Below, one piece after another: positions 47,596-56,182 of a stretch of DNA of 64,000 nt; positions within the stretch are counted from its first letter, which is position 1; each line of letters opens with the position of its first letter. The position numbers were made by a program, and so were the translations under genes. Origin of the DNA: Desulfovibrionaceae bacterium (GTDB lineage Bacteria; Desulfobacterota; Desulfovibrionia; Desulfovibrionales; Desulfovibrionaceae); the NCBI GenBank assembly GCA_016932995.1, contig JAFGBU010000003.1, positions 31,208 to 95,207 of the forward strand, in the 5' to 3' direction. The notes below the pieces were generated by a model. That model was given only the letters and a program-made list of their open reading frames with translations. It ran no database searches and was not told the origin of the DNA.

Positions 47596-49497
47596 CTAGT
47601 TGAGCAGATCCGGCCGGAGCAGCTCGATCTTGGCCCTGTCCCTCAGCTCGGTGGCAAAGGCCATGAACAGCTCCTGCCGGTTCTGGGCCGTGGCCGCCTT
47701 GAGCCAGAGGTCCTTTTCCTTTTCCCAGTCCTGGTCCAGGGCCGGAAGGCGCTTGCTGAGCCTGGCGATGATGACCTTGTCCGGAAAGGCGTAGGCCTGG
47801 GGGAGCCAGTCCCCGGTCCGGGCGCTGAAGGCGTCGGCCAGAAGCTGCGGGTTCAGGCCCAGGCCGGGCAGCGGGTCCCTGCGGCCCAGGGGCCCGGAGG
47901 CCCGGATCAGCTTGGCCAGCCCGGCGGCCGCAGCCTTTGCCGAGGCCGGATCGGAAAGCTCCTTGAGCAAGGCCTGGGCCTTGTCCTTGGCGAGCTTCAT
48001 GGCCTCCTGCCTCTTTAAGAACGCGGCGATGGACTGTTTGACCTCGTCCAGGGGCAGGATGGTCTCGGGCGAGTCCTCGACCTTTTCGGCCAGGAGCAGG
48101 CCGCCGTCTATGGCCAGGGGCGTCTTGGCGCTTTCGCCCGGGGGCAGGCTGAACAGGGCGGCCGCGGCGTCCTCGGTCAGGCCGAACTGCTGCCGGGCCT
48201 CCTGCAGGGTCAGCAGGCCGCTTTGCTTGCTCACCAGGCCCAGGTCGTCGGCGATCTTGGCCAGGGTCATGCCCGAGGCCAGCCTGTCCATGGCCTGATC
48301 CAGGAGCTCGGAAATCTTGTCCGAGGCCTTTTCCTCGGCAATGGCCTTGAGGATGTCGTCCTTGACCTGCTCGAAGTCGAGCTGGGCCTGGTCCCTGCGG
48401 TCCTCGACCAGGATGAGGTGCCAGCCGAACGGGGTGCGCACCGGCTCGCTGAGCTCACCCTTTTTGAGGCCGAAGGCCGCTTCCTCGAACTCCGGGACCA
48501 TGACCCCGCGGCCGAACCAACCCAGGTCGCCGCCGGTCTTGGCGCTGGGGTCCTGGGACCTGGCCTTGGCCGTCTCGGCGAAGTCGCGGCCGGACAGGAT
48601 GGCCTGGCGCAGTTCGCGGACATCCTCCCCGGCCCTCTTGATCTCGGCGCTCGTGGCGTCCTTGCCGGCCTTGATCAGGATGTGCCTGGCCCGGACCTGC
48701 TCCGGCCGGACGAAGGACCCGGAGTTGGCCTGGTAGTAGGCCCGGGCCTCGTCCCCGCTGACCTCCTGGAGCGGGGCCAGGTCCCTGGGCGTGAAGGCCA
48801 GGTACCGGACCCGGATCATGGCCGGGCGTTTGAACCGCTCCTTGTTGTTTTCGTAGAAGTCCTTGACCTCGGCCTCCTCGACCTTGGCCGCGGCCATGAA
48901 CTCGTCCGCCGGGAGCGCCGCGTATTCGAGGTCGACCTTCTCCTTGACCCAGCTGAAGACCTGGCGGGCGGCAAAGGGCGTGGCCTGGGCCGGCAGGGTG
49001 GCGAAGGCCTCGAGCTTGCGGATGGTCTTGTCGGTCCGGAAGTCCTGCTCGAACTGGGAGGCGGTCAGCCCGATCCGGGCCAGGGCCTGGCTGTAGGCCT
49101 CGGGGTCAAAGGCCCGGTCCTGGTTCTGGAAGGCCGGGTTGGCCGCGATGGCCGCGATCATCTCCGGGCCCGAGAAGGCCACGCCCAGGGCCCGGGCCTT
49201 GTCTTCGAGCAGCCTGGAGGTGATCATGTCGTTCAGGAAGATGTTCCTGAGCCTGGGGTCCTGGAGCTCCTCGGTGCTTATGTTCGGATTCTGGCGCCTG
49301 AGGTTGTCCCTGAACTCGTTGAACGAGCGGCTGAACTCCTGGGCCGAGATGGGCCGCTCGTCCACGTAGGCCATGATCGGGTCGGCCTTGTCGTTGAAGC
49401 CCCCGGTGCCGAAGAAGAAGATGAACACGATGATGATGACCCCGAAAAGGGCCTTCACCACCCAACTCTGGGCGTTCTGGCGAATCTTGTCGAGCAT
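47596..49497 (-). CDS. PpiD/SurA-like membrane-anchored peptidyl-prolyl isomerase
   Basis: 633 residues. N-terminal membrane helix (13-31, [21 protein letters not shown]), SurA-N-like helical region, a parvulin-type PPIC domain at roughly 265-360 ('[20 protein letters not shown]', [33 protein letters not shown]) and a second degenerate chaperone-like part. It works in the periplasm as a foldase near SecYEG. The next gene on the strand upstream is aconitase; the gap is 33 bp. Confidence 0.92.
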   Translation of the reverse strand: MLDKIRQNAQSWVVKALFGVIIIVFIFFFGTGGFNDKADPIMAYVDERPISAQEFSRSFNEFRDNLRRQNPNISTEELQDPRLRNIFLNDMITSRLLEDKARALGVAFSGPEMIAAIAANPAFQNQDRAFDPEAYSQALARIGLTASQFEQDFRTDKTIRKLEAFATLPAQATPFAARQVFSWVKEKVDLEYAALPADEFMAAAKVEEAEVKDFYENNKERFKRPAMIRVRYLAFTPRDLAPLQEVSGDEARAYYQANSGSFVRPEQVRARHILIKAGKDATSAEIKRAGEDVRELRQAILSGRDFAETAKARSQDPSAKTGGDLGWFGRGVMVPEFEEAAFGLKKGELSEPVRTPFGWHLILVEDRRDQAQLDFEQVKDDILKAIAEEKASDKISELLDQAMDRLASGMTLAKIADDLGLVSKQSGLLTLQEARQQFGLTEDAAAALFSLPPGESAKTPLAIDGGLLLAEKVEDSPETILPLDEVKQSIAAFLKRQEAMKLAKDKAQALLKELSDPASAKAAAAGLAKLIRASGPLGRRDPLPGLGLNPQLLADAFSARTGDWLPQAYAFPDKVIIARLSKRLPALDQDWEKEKDLWLKAATAQNRQELFMAFATELRDRAKIELLRPDLLN

Positions 49498-49530
49498 TGT
49501 CTCTCCGCTTTGACTTGATATGGGGGCCCT

Positions 49531-51450
49531 CTATCCCTGCCGGGCGCGCACCGAGTTGAGCAGCCCGCCGGCCCGGACGATGTCCAGCTCCTTGGCGGTC
49601 AGGTCGTTTCTGACCGCGATCCTGTCCCTGTCCAGGCCGATCTCCAGGACCCCGCCCGGGGTGATCTCCGAGGCCGCGATGCCCAGCTCCTGGCCCTGGG
49701 ATATCCTGTCGTAGTCGTTCTTGTCGACCAGAAGCAGGGGCAGGACCCCGAAGTTGATCAGGTTCGCCCGGTGGATGCGGGCCATGGACTTGGCCAGCAC
49801 GGCCCTGACCCCGAGGTGCCTGGGCCCCAGGGCGGCGTGCTCGCGGCTGGAGCCCTGGCCGTAGTTCTCGCCGCCGACCACGATGCCCTGTCCGGCGTCC
49901 TTGATCCGGGCCACGAAGCCCTGGTCCAGGCGGCTGAAGACGTACTCGCTGATGGCCGGGATGTTCGAGCGCAGGGCCGTGATCTGGGCCCCGGCGGGCA
50001 GGATGTGGTCCGTGGTCACGTCGTCTCCGACCTTGAGCAGGACCTTGGCCCGGATGGTCTCGGGCAGTCTTGGAAACTCCTTGAGCGCCACGATGTTCGG
50101 GCCGCGGAGCACCTCCACGCCGAGGCCGCTCTCCGGCGGGAACACGAACAAGCGCCTGATGCTCGGGGCCTTTTCCGGGAGCTCGATCCTGGCCGGGGGC
50201 TCGCCCCAGGAGGCCGGATCGCTGAACCGGCCGCGCAGGGCGACGTTGGCCGCGGTCTGGGCGCTGACCAGGTAGACGCGGGCGTCCTGGGTCCCGCTGC
50301 GGCCCTCGAAGTTGCGGTTGAAGGTCCTGGCGCTCACCCCGCCGCTCACCGGCGAGCCGCCCATGCCGATGCACGGGCCGCAGGTGCATTCGAGCAGCCT
50401 GGCCCCGGCGTCGAGCAGGGGCTCGACAAGGCCCTCGGCCGCGAGCATCTTGACCACCTGCTTAGAGCCCGGGGAGACGAGCAGGTCGGTCTCCGGCGGG
50501 ACGCGGCGGTCCTTGAGGATCAGGGCCGCGGCCTTCAAGTCCGCGTAGGAGGAGTTGGTGCACGAGCCGATGGCCACCTGGCTGACCTCCAGGCCGTCCA
50601 GCTCGGCCACGGGGACCACCCGGTCCGGCATGTGCGGCTGGGCGGCCAGGGGTGTGAGCCGGTCCAGGTCGATCTCGATCTCGGCCTCGTACCCGGCGTC
50701 CGGGTCGGCCTCGAGCAGGGAAAACCCGTCGGGCCTGCCCATGGCCGCGAGGAACTCCCGGGTGCGCCGGTCGCTGGGGAAGATCGAGGTCGTGGCCCCG
50801 AGCTCCGCGCCCATGTTGGTGATCGTGGCCCGCTCGGGCACGCTCAGGGTGTCCACGCCGGGCCCGGCGAACTCGAAGACCTTGCCCACCCCGCCCTTGA
50901 CCGTGAGCCTGCCGAGCAGGTGCAGGATCACGTCCTTGGCCGCGGCCCAGCCCTTGAGCCGGCCCGTGAGCCTGACCCGGACCACCTCGGGCATGGGCAG
51001 GAAATACGGCTCCCCGGCCATGGCCAGGGCCACGGACAGGCCGCCCGCGCCCATGGCCAGCGAGCCGAGCCCGCCCGAGGTCGGGGTGTGCGAGTCCGAG
51101 CCGATCAGGGTCTTGCCGGGCCGGGCGAAGTTCTCCAGGTGCAGCTGGTGGCAGATGCCGGTGCCCGGGGGGGAGAAGACCAGGCCGTAGCGGGCGGCCG
51201 TGGTCCGCAGGTAGCGGTGGTCGTCGGGGTTGCGGAAGCCCATCTGCAGGGTGTTGTGGTCCACGTAGCTCACGGACAGCTCGGTGCGCACGCGCTCCAC
51301 GCCCATGGCCTCGAACTGCAGATAGGCCATGGTGCCCGTGGCGTCCTGGGTCAGGGTCTGGTCGATGCGAAGCCCTATCTCTTGGCCCGGGGTCATGGAC
51401 CCCGAGACAAGGTGCTCGGCGATGATCTTCCGGGTCAGGTTGAGGCCCAT
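49531..51450 (-). CDS. acn: Aconitate hydratase
   Basis: 639 residues, the shorter aconitase/homoaconitase form common in anaerobes. 'GSDSHTPTSGGLGSLAMGAG', the cluster cysteines in AIGSCTNSS and ECTCGPCIGMGG, and the swivel domain motif 'GENYGQGSSREHAALGPRHL'. It interconverts citrate and isocitrate. Not an IPM or homoaconitate enzyme by length and by the absence of leu genes nearby, although this is context rather than proof. Upstream lies the small coiled-coil gene, downstream the ppiD-like gene. Confidence 0.92.
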   Translation of the reverse strand: MGLNLTRKIIAEHLVSGSMTPGQEIGLRIDQTLTQDATGTMAYLQFEAMGVERVRTELSVSYVDHNTLQMGFRNPDDHRYLRTTAARYGLVFSPPGTGICHQLHLENFARPGKTLIGSDSHTPTSGGLGSLAMGAGGLSVALAMAGEPYFLPMPEVVRVRLTGRLKGWAAAKDVILHLLGRLTVKGGVGKVFEFAGPGVDTLSVPERATITNMGAELGATTSIFPSDRRTREFLAAMGRPDGFSLLEADPDAGYEAEIEIDLDRLTPLAAQPHMPDRVVPVAELDGLEVSQVAIGSCTNSSYADLKAAALILKDRRVPPETDLLVSPGSKQVVKMLAAEGLVEPLLDAGARLLECTCGPCIGMGGSPVSGGVSARTFNRNFEGRSGTQDARVYLVSAQTAANVALRGRFSDPASWGEPPARIELPEKAPSIRRLFVFPPESGLGVEVLRGPNIVALKEFPRLPETIRAKVLLKVGDDVTTDHILPAGAQITALRSNIPAISEYVFSRLDQGFVARIKDAGQGIVVGGENYGQGSSREHAALGPRHLGVRAVLAKSMARIHRANLINFGVLPLLLVDKNDYDRISQGQELGIAASEITPGGVLEIGLDRDRIAVRNDLTAKELDIVRAGGLLNSVRARQG

Positions 51451-51480
51451 GTGTGCGACTCCTTGAGCTTGTTGGGGCGC

Positions 51481-51777
51481 CTAAAAGAGAAATCCGTTGT
51501 CCGGCCCGCCCTGGGGCGGGCCCTGCTCGGGCAGGCCCAGTTTGATGCGCTTCAGTCTGGCCCGGCGCAGCTGTATCTCCACCTCGAGCCTCAGCCTGTC
51601 CTGCTGGAGCTCGAATATCTCGGCGTGAAAGGTCAGGCCCGCGGCCAGATCCTCCTTGGCCCGGAACTCGCGCTCCCTGGCGGCGCAGCGCTCCTTTTGG
51701 CGCGCGAAGTCCAAAATCTCGGCCTCCAGGGCCTCAGTCCTTTCGGACGCGGACCCGGCGTCCGGGCTTTGGGTCAT
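51481..51777 (-). CDS. Small coiled-coil protein of unknown function
   Basis: 98 residues, highly charged and helical in the middle (ALEAEILDFARQKERCAARE, then ELQQDRLRLEVEIQLRRARL), ending in a loose proline/glycine tail GPPQGGPDNGFLF. It overlaps the 3' end of the chorismate mutase/EPSPS-like gene by 44 bp in another frame and lies 30 bp before aconitase. The composition is protein-like and distinct from a shadow, but I recognise no family. Moderate confidence that it is a gene. Confidence 0.55.
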   Translation of the reverse strand: MTQSPDAGSASERTEALEAEILDFARQKERCAAREREFRAKEDLAAGLTFHAEIFELQQDRLRLEVEIQLRRARLKRIKLGLPEQGPPQGGPDNGFLF

Positions 51778-53395
51778 GGCCGGCGGCCTCCTGTTGTTGT
51801 CGCGGCCTGGGCAGGCCCGTGGGCAGCGAGTTGTAGAGCGGCCAGAACCCGGGCCAGTACGATGTCAGGCCGTGCGGGTTGTCGATGGCTATGCCTGGCC
51901 CGAGATAGGAGATCAGGGCCAGGGCCAGGCTGAAGAACGGGCCCGGGCTGGCCCAGGAGTCCTGCCAGGAAAGTTTCGAGGGCCTGACCACGACCAGGCC
52001 CTCGCTGGTCTCGAAGTCCGCGCCCAGGCGTTCGAGCATCTCCAGGCCCAGGTCCCGGGCCTGGACGTCGCCGGGCGCGGCCGCCCTGGCCCGGCCGCCC
52101 CTGGCCGCAACGGCCAGGCAAAGGGCCAGGGCCAGGGGAAATGTCTCGGGCCGGACGCCGAAGGATATTTCCGCCTCCTTGGGCAGGTCCCGGGCCTTGG
52201 AAGAGACCTCGCTGTCCGTGATCTTCAGGTCCAGGCCCAGGCCGTTCAGCCCCGAGGCCACGGCCCGGGACAGGGGGAGGTTTGGATCCCAGCGTCCGGT
52301 CAGGGCCGCGCGGCCGCGGGCAAAGGCCGGCAGGGCCAACAGGTAGGCGCACAGCGCCGGGTCCAGGGGCGGATCGATCCGGGCCGGGACCGCGGGCCTG
52401 GCAGGGGGCACGGCGCAGCGCCCGGGCTGAAGGACGCACTCGACCCCGCACAGGTTCAGGGCCAGGACCGCCTCGGCCAGGGCCTCCCGGTGCGGCCCCT
52501 GGGGGTCGAAAATCAGGGCCAGGCCGGCCGGGTAGGACCAGGCCGCCAGGGCCAGGGCCGGGCCCAAATCCAAAGGTGTGTCCGGCCCGAGCCGGACCTC
52601 GGGCTCCTTGTCCGCGCCGAACTCGAGTCTGGCCGGCAGGCCCGGGGTGTGGGGGTTGAGCGCCGCGAGCCTGGCCCCGAGCCGGACCAGGACCTCCGAG
52701 ACCGCGGCCAGGTCCATGAGCTTCAGACTCGGCCCGCCGGTCAGCTTGCAGGTCCCGGCCCCGGCCAGGGCCAGGGCCGTGAGCAGGTATAGATTCAGGG
52801 GATCGTCCCCGCTAAAGATCAGCTTGGCGTCGAAGTCCAGGCCGGGACCGGCCGCGCTGAGCGCTGTTTGGCCCTTCCAGGACAGGCCCGCGCCGGCCTG
52901 GTTCAGGGCCTTGATCAGTTCGACCAGGGGGTCGTTGAGCACGATCGGGTCCAGGCGCAGGGGCCGGCCCGCGGCCGCGGCCAGGGCCAGGCACATGCGG
53001 CTTGCGCGCAGGGCCCGGGGCCCGGGCAGGCGCAGGTCCGCGGGCGCCCGGCGGGGCTTCAGGACATAGGGCCCGGCCGCCCGGCGCTCGGGTCTTGCGG
53101 ACTCGTGGCCGAAGCAGCCGGCCAGGGCGAAGAATTTGCGCAACAGGTCCGGATCAAGGCCCAGGTCCCGGCCGGCCGCGCTCCAGGTCTGCCAGAGGCT
53201 CTTTTCCAGGGCCGGGTCGGTGCGGGTCTTGCGCGCGGATTTTCTCCAGGAGCCCTCCTTGACGAGCAGGGCGCTCCTCTTGGACAGGAGCTCGAGCATG
53301 CGGCGGTCGATGTCCGCGATGTCCCTCCGGCGCAGGTCCCACACGGGACCCTGTTCGGGGGCGCCTTTTTTCGGTGCGTCTGGCATGGGGCTCAC
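51734..53395 (-). CDS. Chorismate mutase-like / degenerate EPSP-synthase-like fusion protein
   Basis: 553 residues. Residues 18-95 resemble an AroQ chorismate mutase ('LRRRDIADIDRRMLELLSKR', with R, K and D at expected sites but a leucine where the family usually has a later arginine). Residues 110-525 follow the two-domain EPSP synthase fold, but key motifs are missing: there is no GDKS/GSKS phosphate loop, the NSGT-type motif reads SGDDPLN and the RPM region reads KLMDL. True EPSPS activity is therefore doubtful. No other aromatic-pathway gene is nearby. It could be a divergent AroA, a regulator, or an enzyme with a new substrate. Confidence 0.6.
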   Translation of the reverse strand: MSPMPDAPKKGAPEQGPVWDLRRRDIADIDRRMLELLSKRSALLVKEGSWRKSARKTRTDPALEKSLWQTWSAAGRDLGLDPDLLRKFFALAGCFGHESARPERRAAGPYVLKPRRAPADLRLPGPRALRASRMCLALAAAAGRPLRLDPIVLNDPLVELIKALNQAGAGLSWKGQTALSAAGPGLDFDAKLIFSGDDPLNLYLLTALALAGAGTCKLTGGPSLKLMDLAAVSEVLVRLGARLAALNPHTPGLPARLEFGADKEPEVRLGPDTPLDLGPALALAAWSYPAGLALIFDPQGPHREALAEAVLALNLCGVECVLQPGRCAVPPARPAVPARIDPPLDPALCAYLLALPAFARGRAALTGRWDPNLPLSRAVASGLNGLGLDLKITDSEVSSKARDLPKEAEISFGVRPETFPLALALCLAVAARGGRARAAAPGDVQARDLGLEMLERLGADFETSEGLVVVRPSKLSWQDSWASPGPFFSLALALISYLGPGIAIDNPHGLTSYWPGFWPLYNSLPTGLPRPRQQQEAAGHDPKPGRRVRVRKD

Positions 53396-53463
53396 TCGCG
53401 AGCGGGATTAAAGATGCCTCTCTAGCCTGAAAACCCGGCGCGGGCAAGCTCGGCCGTGGGGCG

Positions 53464-53495
53464 AAAAAAGGGGCGCCCGCTGCGGGCGCCCCTTT
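53464..53495 (-). terminator. Rho-independent terminator of sat
   Basis: Stem AAAGGGGCGCCCG (53467-53479) with its exact complement (53483-53495), 3-nt loop, and on the minus strand six T ending at 53464. Located 27 bp after the sat stop. Confidence 0.9.
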
Positions 53496-53521
53496 GCGTC
53501 TAGCTGGCAGTCCTTCGCGGA

Positions 53522-54820
53522 CTACTTCATCTCTTCGCCGGTGGCGAACTTCTGCATCTTGATCTGGACCTTTTCGGTCAGACCCTCGTAGTACTCGCGG
53601 AGGATGGTCAGGACCTCGTCGCGGCCGAAGTGATCCGGGACCTCGGCGCCGTCGGAGAGCATCTTGCGCAGCTTGGTGCCGGACAGGATGACCCGGTCCT
53701 CCTTCTGGTGCGGGCAGGTGCGCAGGGAGGCCATGCCGTCGCACTTGAAGCAGTAGAAGGTCCAGTCGATCTTCAGCGGGGTGCACTGCAGGGCCTTGCC
53801 CTTGTTGGCGATGCGCTCCTCGCGGGAGGCGTAGGGGATCTTGTCGAAGATCTCCTGGGCCTCGAACAAGCCGTAGAAGTCGCCGACGCCGGCGTGGTCG
53901 CGGCCGACCAGCAGCCTGTTGATGCCGTAGTTCTGGCGGAAGGTGGCGTGCAGCAGGGCCTCGCGGGGACCGGCGTAGCGCATGTCCAGAGGATAGCCGG
54001 CCTGGACCACGTTGTCCTTGACAAAGTACTTGTCGACCAGGGTGCCGATGCACTTCATGCGCACGTCGGCCGGGATGTCGCCGGGCTTGAGCGCGCCGAT
54101 CAGGGAGTGGATGACCACGCCGTCGCAGACCTCCACGGCGATCTTGCACAGATACTCGTGGGAGCGGTGCATGGGGTTGCGCAGCTGCAACGCGGCCACG
54201 TCGCCCCAGCCCTTTTCGTCCAGCATCTTGCGCAGGTCGGCCGGGCGCTTGTAGATGCCCGCGAACTTGGTCGGGAAGTCGCCCTCGGACAGGACCTTGA
54301 CCGGGCCGGCCAGGCAGAAGGGCTTGCGGGCCAGGACCATCTTCACGCCCGGGTGGTCCTCAGGGGCGACCTTCCAGAAGGCGTCCTCGGCGCTGTCCGC
54401 GCCCTGGCCCTTGTAGACCTGCTCGCACTCCCACTTGATCTCGTCCTCGGTGAGCTTGAACTTCTCCTGGACCTTCATGGTGGCCATGATCAGGCCGTTG
54501 CGCTCCAGGGTGACCTCGTCGCCGGCCTTGATCGCCTTGGCGTCGTCATCGGTGCAGGTCAGCATGACCGGGATGGGCCAGAAGGTGCCGTCGGAGAGCA
54601 TGAGTTTCTCGCACACGCCCTTCCAGTCGGCCTTGCTCATGAAGCCATTCAGCGGGCTGAAGCCGCCGATGCCCATCATGATGAGGTCGCCCTTCTCCTG
54701 AGAGGTGATCTCCACCTTCCTGAGCCCTTCGGCCTTCTTCAGCTCAGCGTCCCTTTGCGCGCCTTCGAGAAGGCAGCAGACAAGGCCTTTACCTCCATGG
54801 GGGGGTACTAATTTGGACAT
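53522..54820 (-). CDS. sat: Sulfate adenylyltransferase (ATP sulfurylase) Sat
   Basis: 432 residues, the homo-oligomeric dissimilatory type. Active-site motifs are QLRN (212-215), the HxxH pair H218/H221 in NPMHRSHEYL, and GRDHAG (306-311). It makes adenosine-5'-phosphosulfate from sulfate and ATP, the first step of sulfate respiration. There is no fused APS-kinase domain, as expected for a dissimilatory enzyme. ATG 54820 has SD AGGAGG. It diverges from aprBA and has its own promoter and terminator. Confidence 0.97.
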   Translation of the reverse strand: MSKLVPPHGGKGLVCCLLEGAQRDAELKKAEGLRKVEITSQEKGDLIMMGIGGFSPLNGFMSKADWKGVCEKLMLSDGTFWPIPVMLTCTDDDAKAIKAGDEVTLERNGLIMATMKVQEKFKLTEDEIKWECEQVYKGQGADSAEDAFWKVAPEDHPGVKMVLARKPFCLAGPVKVLSEGDFPTKFAGIYKRPADLRKMLDEKGWGDVAALQLRNPMHRSHEYLCKIAVEVCDGVVIHSLIGALKPGDIPADVRMKCIGTLVDKYFVKDNVVQAGYPLDMRYAGPREALLHATFRQNYGINRLLVGRDHAGVGDFYGLFEAQEIFDKIPYASREERIANKGKALQCTPLKIDWTFYCFKCDGMASLRTCPHQKEDRVILSGTKLRKMLSDGAEVPDHFGRDEVLTILREYYEGLTEKVQIKMQKFATGEEMK

Positions 54821-54936
54821 GGAATTACGCCTCCTAACTTATGGATATTTGGACTCGTTCCCCAGCCTCTAAAACATGGCGGCCCATCCGTTGTCCGGGC
54901 CGTCAGACAGATTACCCGCATTATGTAGGCCTATCC

Positions 54937-54966
54937 CTTATCTCCTGATTGTGAAAGTTGTGTCAA
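54937..54966 (-). promoter_or_regulatory. sat promoter
   Basis: On the minus strand a perfect TTGACA (54966-54961), 18-bp spacer, GATAAG (54942-54937). It gives a leader of about 110 nt before the ATG at 54820. The -35 box is overlapped by TTGTG/CACAA half-sites, described separately. Confidence 0.65.
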
Positions 54967-54973
54967 GCACAAA
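54949..54973. promoter_or_regulatory. Possible Rex or CRP/HcpR-family operator over the sat -35
   Basis: Plus strand reads TTGTGAAAG, then TTGTG-TCAAG-CACAA. TTGTGA/TCACAA palindromes are the known Rex and HcpR-type sites of Desulfovibrio, but normal sites have an 8-bp space between TTGTG and CACAA, while here it is 5, so only half-sites match well. The location over the -35 box would suit a repressor. Confidence 0.35.
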
Positions 54974-55103
54974 TTTCGAGTTTTGATTTCAGCTCATTTA
55001 ATTTTATTATTACAACTTATTATATACTGCAAGCCAAGAGCGCGGCCGGGCAACGCGGCCCAGGGGTCTGAATTTGGCCCGGGGTTTGCTTCGTATCCGG
55101 CTG

Positions 55104-55150
55104 CCGGGTCCGACCCACGGGCCGATTTTCGGCCCGTGGGTCGGACCCGG
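55104..55150. repeat. Perfect 21-bp inverted repeat upstream of aprBA
   Basis: Left arm 55104-55124 (CCGGGTCCGACCCACGGGCC then G), loop ATTTT, right arm 55130-55150, no mismatch. On the plus strand it is followed by AAAAACCGTTTTT rather than a direct T-run, and on the minus strand by no T-run, so it is not a classical terminator. It could be a protein site, a transcription insulator or a stable RNA hairpin. Confidence 0.85.
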
Positions 55151-55189
55151 AAAAACCGTTTTTGGCCCTGATTTTCACGGCTGCGAAAT

Positions 55190-55213
55190 TAGACTTTTTT
55201 GATACAAAGTCTA
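55190..55213. repeat. 8-bp inverted repeat at the edge of an AT-rich island
   Basis: TAGACTTT (55190-55197), 8-nt spacer, AAAGTCTA (55206-55213). A possible operator or small hairpin in the sat/apr intergenic region. Confidence 0.5.
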
Positions 55214-55479
55214 GACTCACTAAAAGAAATTTTATTTTAAAAATTTTGTTATTTCAAATAATTATACAAAAAACATTCTCCAGCTAGAAATAGAGAGAAA
55301 ATGCTTGCCAGATTGTTCACAAACGAACTATGAAAAGCTAAATTCGGGGTGTTTCCGCTTGCCCGGACAGGGCGAAAATTCCGGGCCCAAGGTCCGGAGA
55401 TCAGGCTGTTTTCAGCCCCGGTGCAGGGCGGCTGGGGGTGTCGATGTCGTCGACGCTTGTTCAAAATTTCACTTTCATC

Positions 55480-55508
55480 TTGACACCCCCTGGACGGGCT
55501 GCTAGATT
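55480..55508 (+). promoter_or_regulatory. aprBA promoter
   Basis: Perfect -35 TTGACA (55480-55485), ideal 17-bp spacer, -10 TAGATT (55503-55508). Transcription would start near 55515, leaving a leader of about 95 nt before the aprB ATG at 55610, which has SD AGGAGGA. Confidence 0.75.
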
Positions 55509-55609
55509 TTGAACTCCGCCTGAGAGCATTGGGCTGCATATATAAGGAAGTCGGAAATGGCTAAAGGAATGATCCTGAAACCCCATACTAACGTTTAGGA
55601 GGAGATGTT

Positions 55610-56107
55610 ATGCCGACCTTTGTCAATCCGGAAAAATGTGACGGCTGCAAGGGTGGCGAAAAGACCGCTTGCATGTACATTTGTCCGAACGATCTCATGA
55701 TCTTGGACCCCGACGAGATGAAGGCATACAATCAGGAGCCTGACGCTTGTTGGGAATGCTACTCCTGCGTGAAGATCTGCCCCCAGGGCGCCATCGAGGC
55801 CCGGCCCTACGGCGACTTCGCGCCCATGGGCGGGACATCCATCCCCATGCGGTCCGCCGAGGACATCATGTGGACCATCAAGTTCCGCAACGGTAGCGTC
55901 AAGCGGTTCAAGTTCCCCATCCGCACCACTCCTGAAGGCTCCATCAAGCCCTATGAAGGCAAGCCCGCCGGCGGGAGCCTGGAGGACGAGCTGCTGTTCA
56001 CCGAGACCGCGCTCAAAAAGCCCAAGGAAGTGCTGGGCAAGAAGTTCGAGGTCGCCGAGGCCGACAAGACCTTGTCTTTTGGTCCGCCGGCAAAGACCAC
56101 CGGATAG
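55610..56107 (+). CDS. aprB: AprB, adenylylsulfate reductase beta subunit
   Basis: 165 residues. Eight cysteines in two ferredoxin sets: C10/C13/C21/C25 and C47/C50/C53/C57 (KCDGCKGGEKTACMYICP; CWECYSCVKICPQG), holding two [4Fe-4S] clusters with very different potentials. The tail (from about 105) wraps around AprA in known structures. It passes electrons from the Qmo complex to the AprA flavin. First gene of the operon with a strong SD. Confidence 0.97.
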   Translation: MPTFVNPEKCDGCKGGEKTACMYICPNDLMILDPDEMKAYNQEPDACWECYSCVKICPQGAIEARPYGDFAPMGGTSIPMRSAEDIMWTIKFRNGSVKRFKFPIRTTPEGSIKPYEGKPAGGSLEDELLFTETALKKPKEVLGKKFEVAEADKTLSFGPPAKTTG

Positions 56108-56182
56108 CCTTGGCGTTCGTGCCGCTGGATTAGGAAGGTAACTCTATAAAATAACGACATAACTTTCCCAAGGAGGAAGATT

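Larger units (their letters stand above)
54821..55609. other. 789-bp divergent regulatory region between sat and aprB
   Basis: No convincing gene; the short frames here lack SDs and are partly mirror images of the inverted repeat. Contents in order: sat leader and promoter (to 54966), CRP/Rex-like half-sites (54949-54973), the 21-bp inverted repeat (55104-55150), an 8-bp hairpin TAGACTTT/AAAGTCTA (55190-55213), a very AT-rich island (about 55214-55275) and the aprBA promoter (55480-55508) with a leader of roughly 95 nt. Confidence 0.75.

Noticed and set aside
55020..55539. Several 60-95 codon frames in the sat/aprB gap
   Set aside because: No SD, odd composition, and two mirror one another because they read through the 21-bp inverted repeat.
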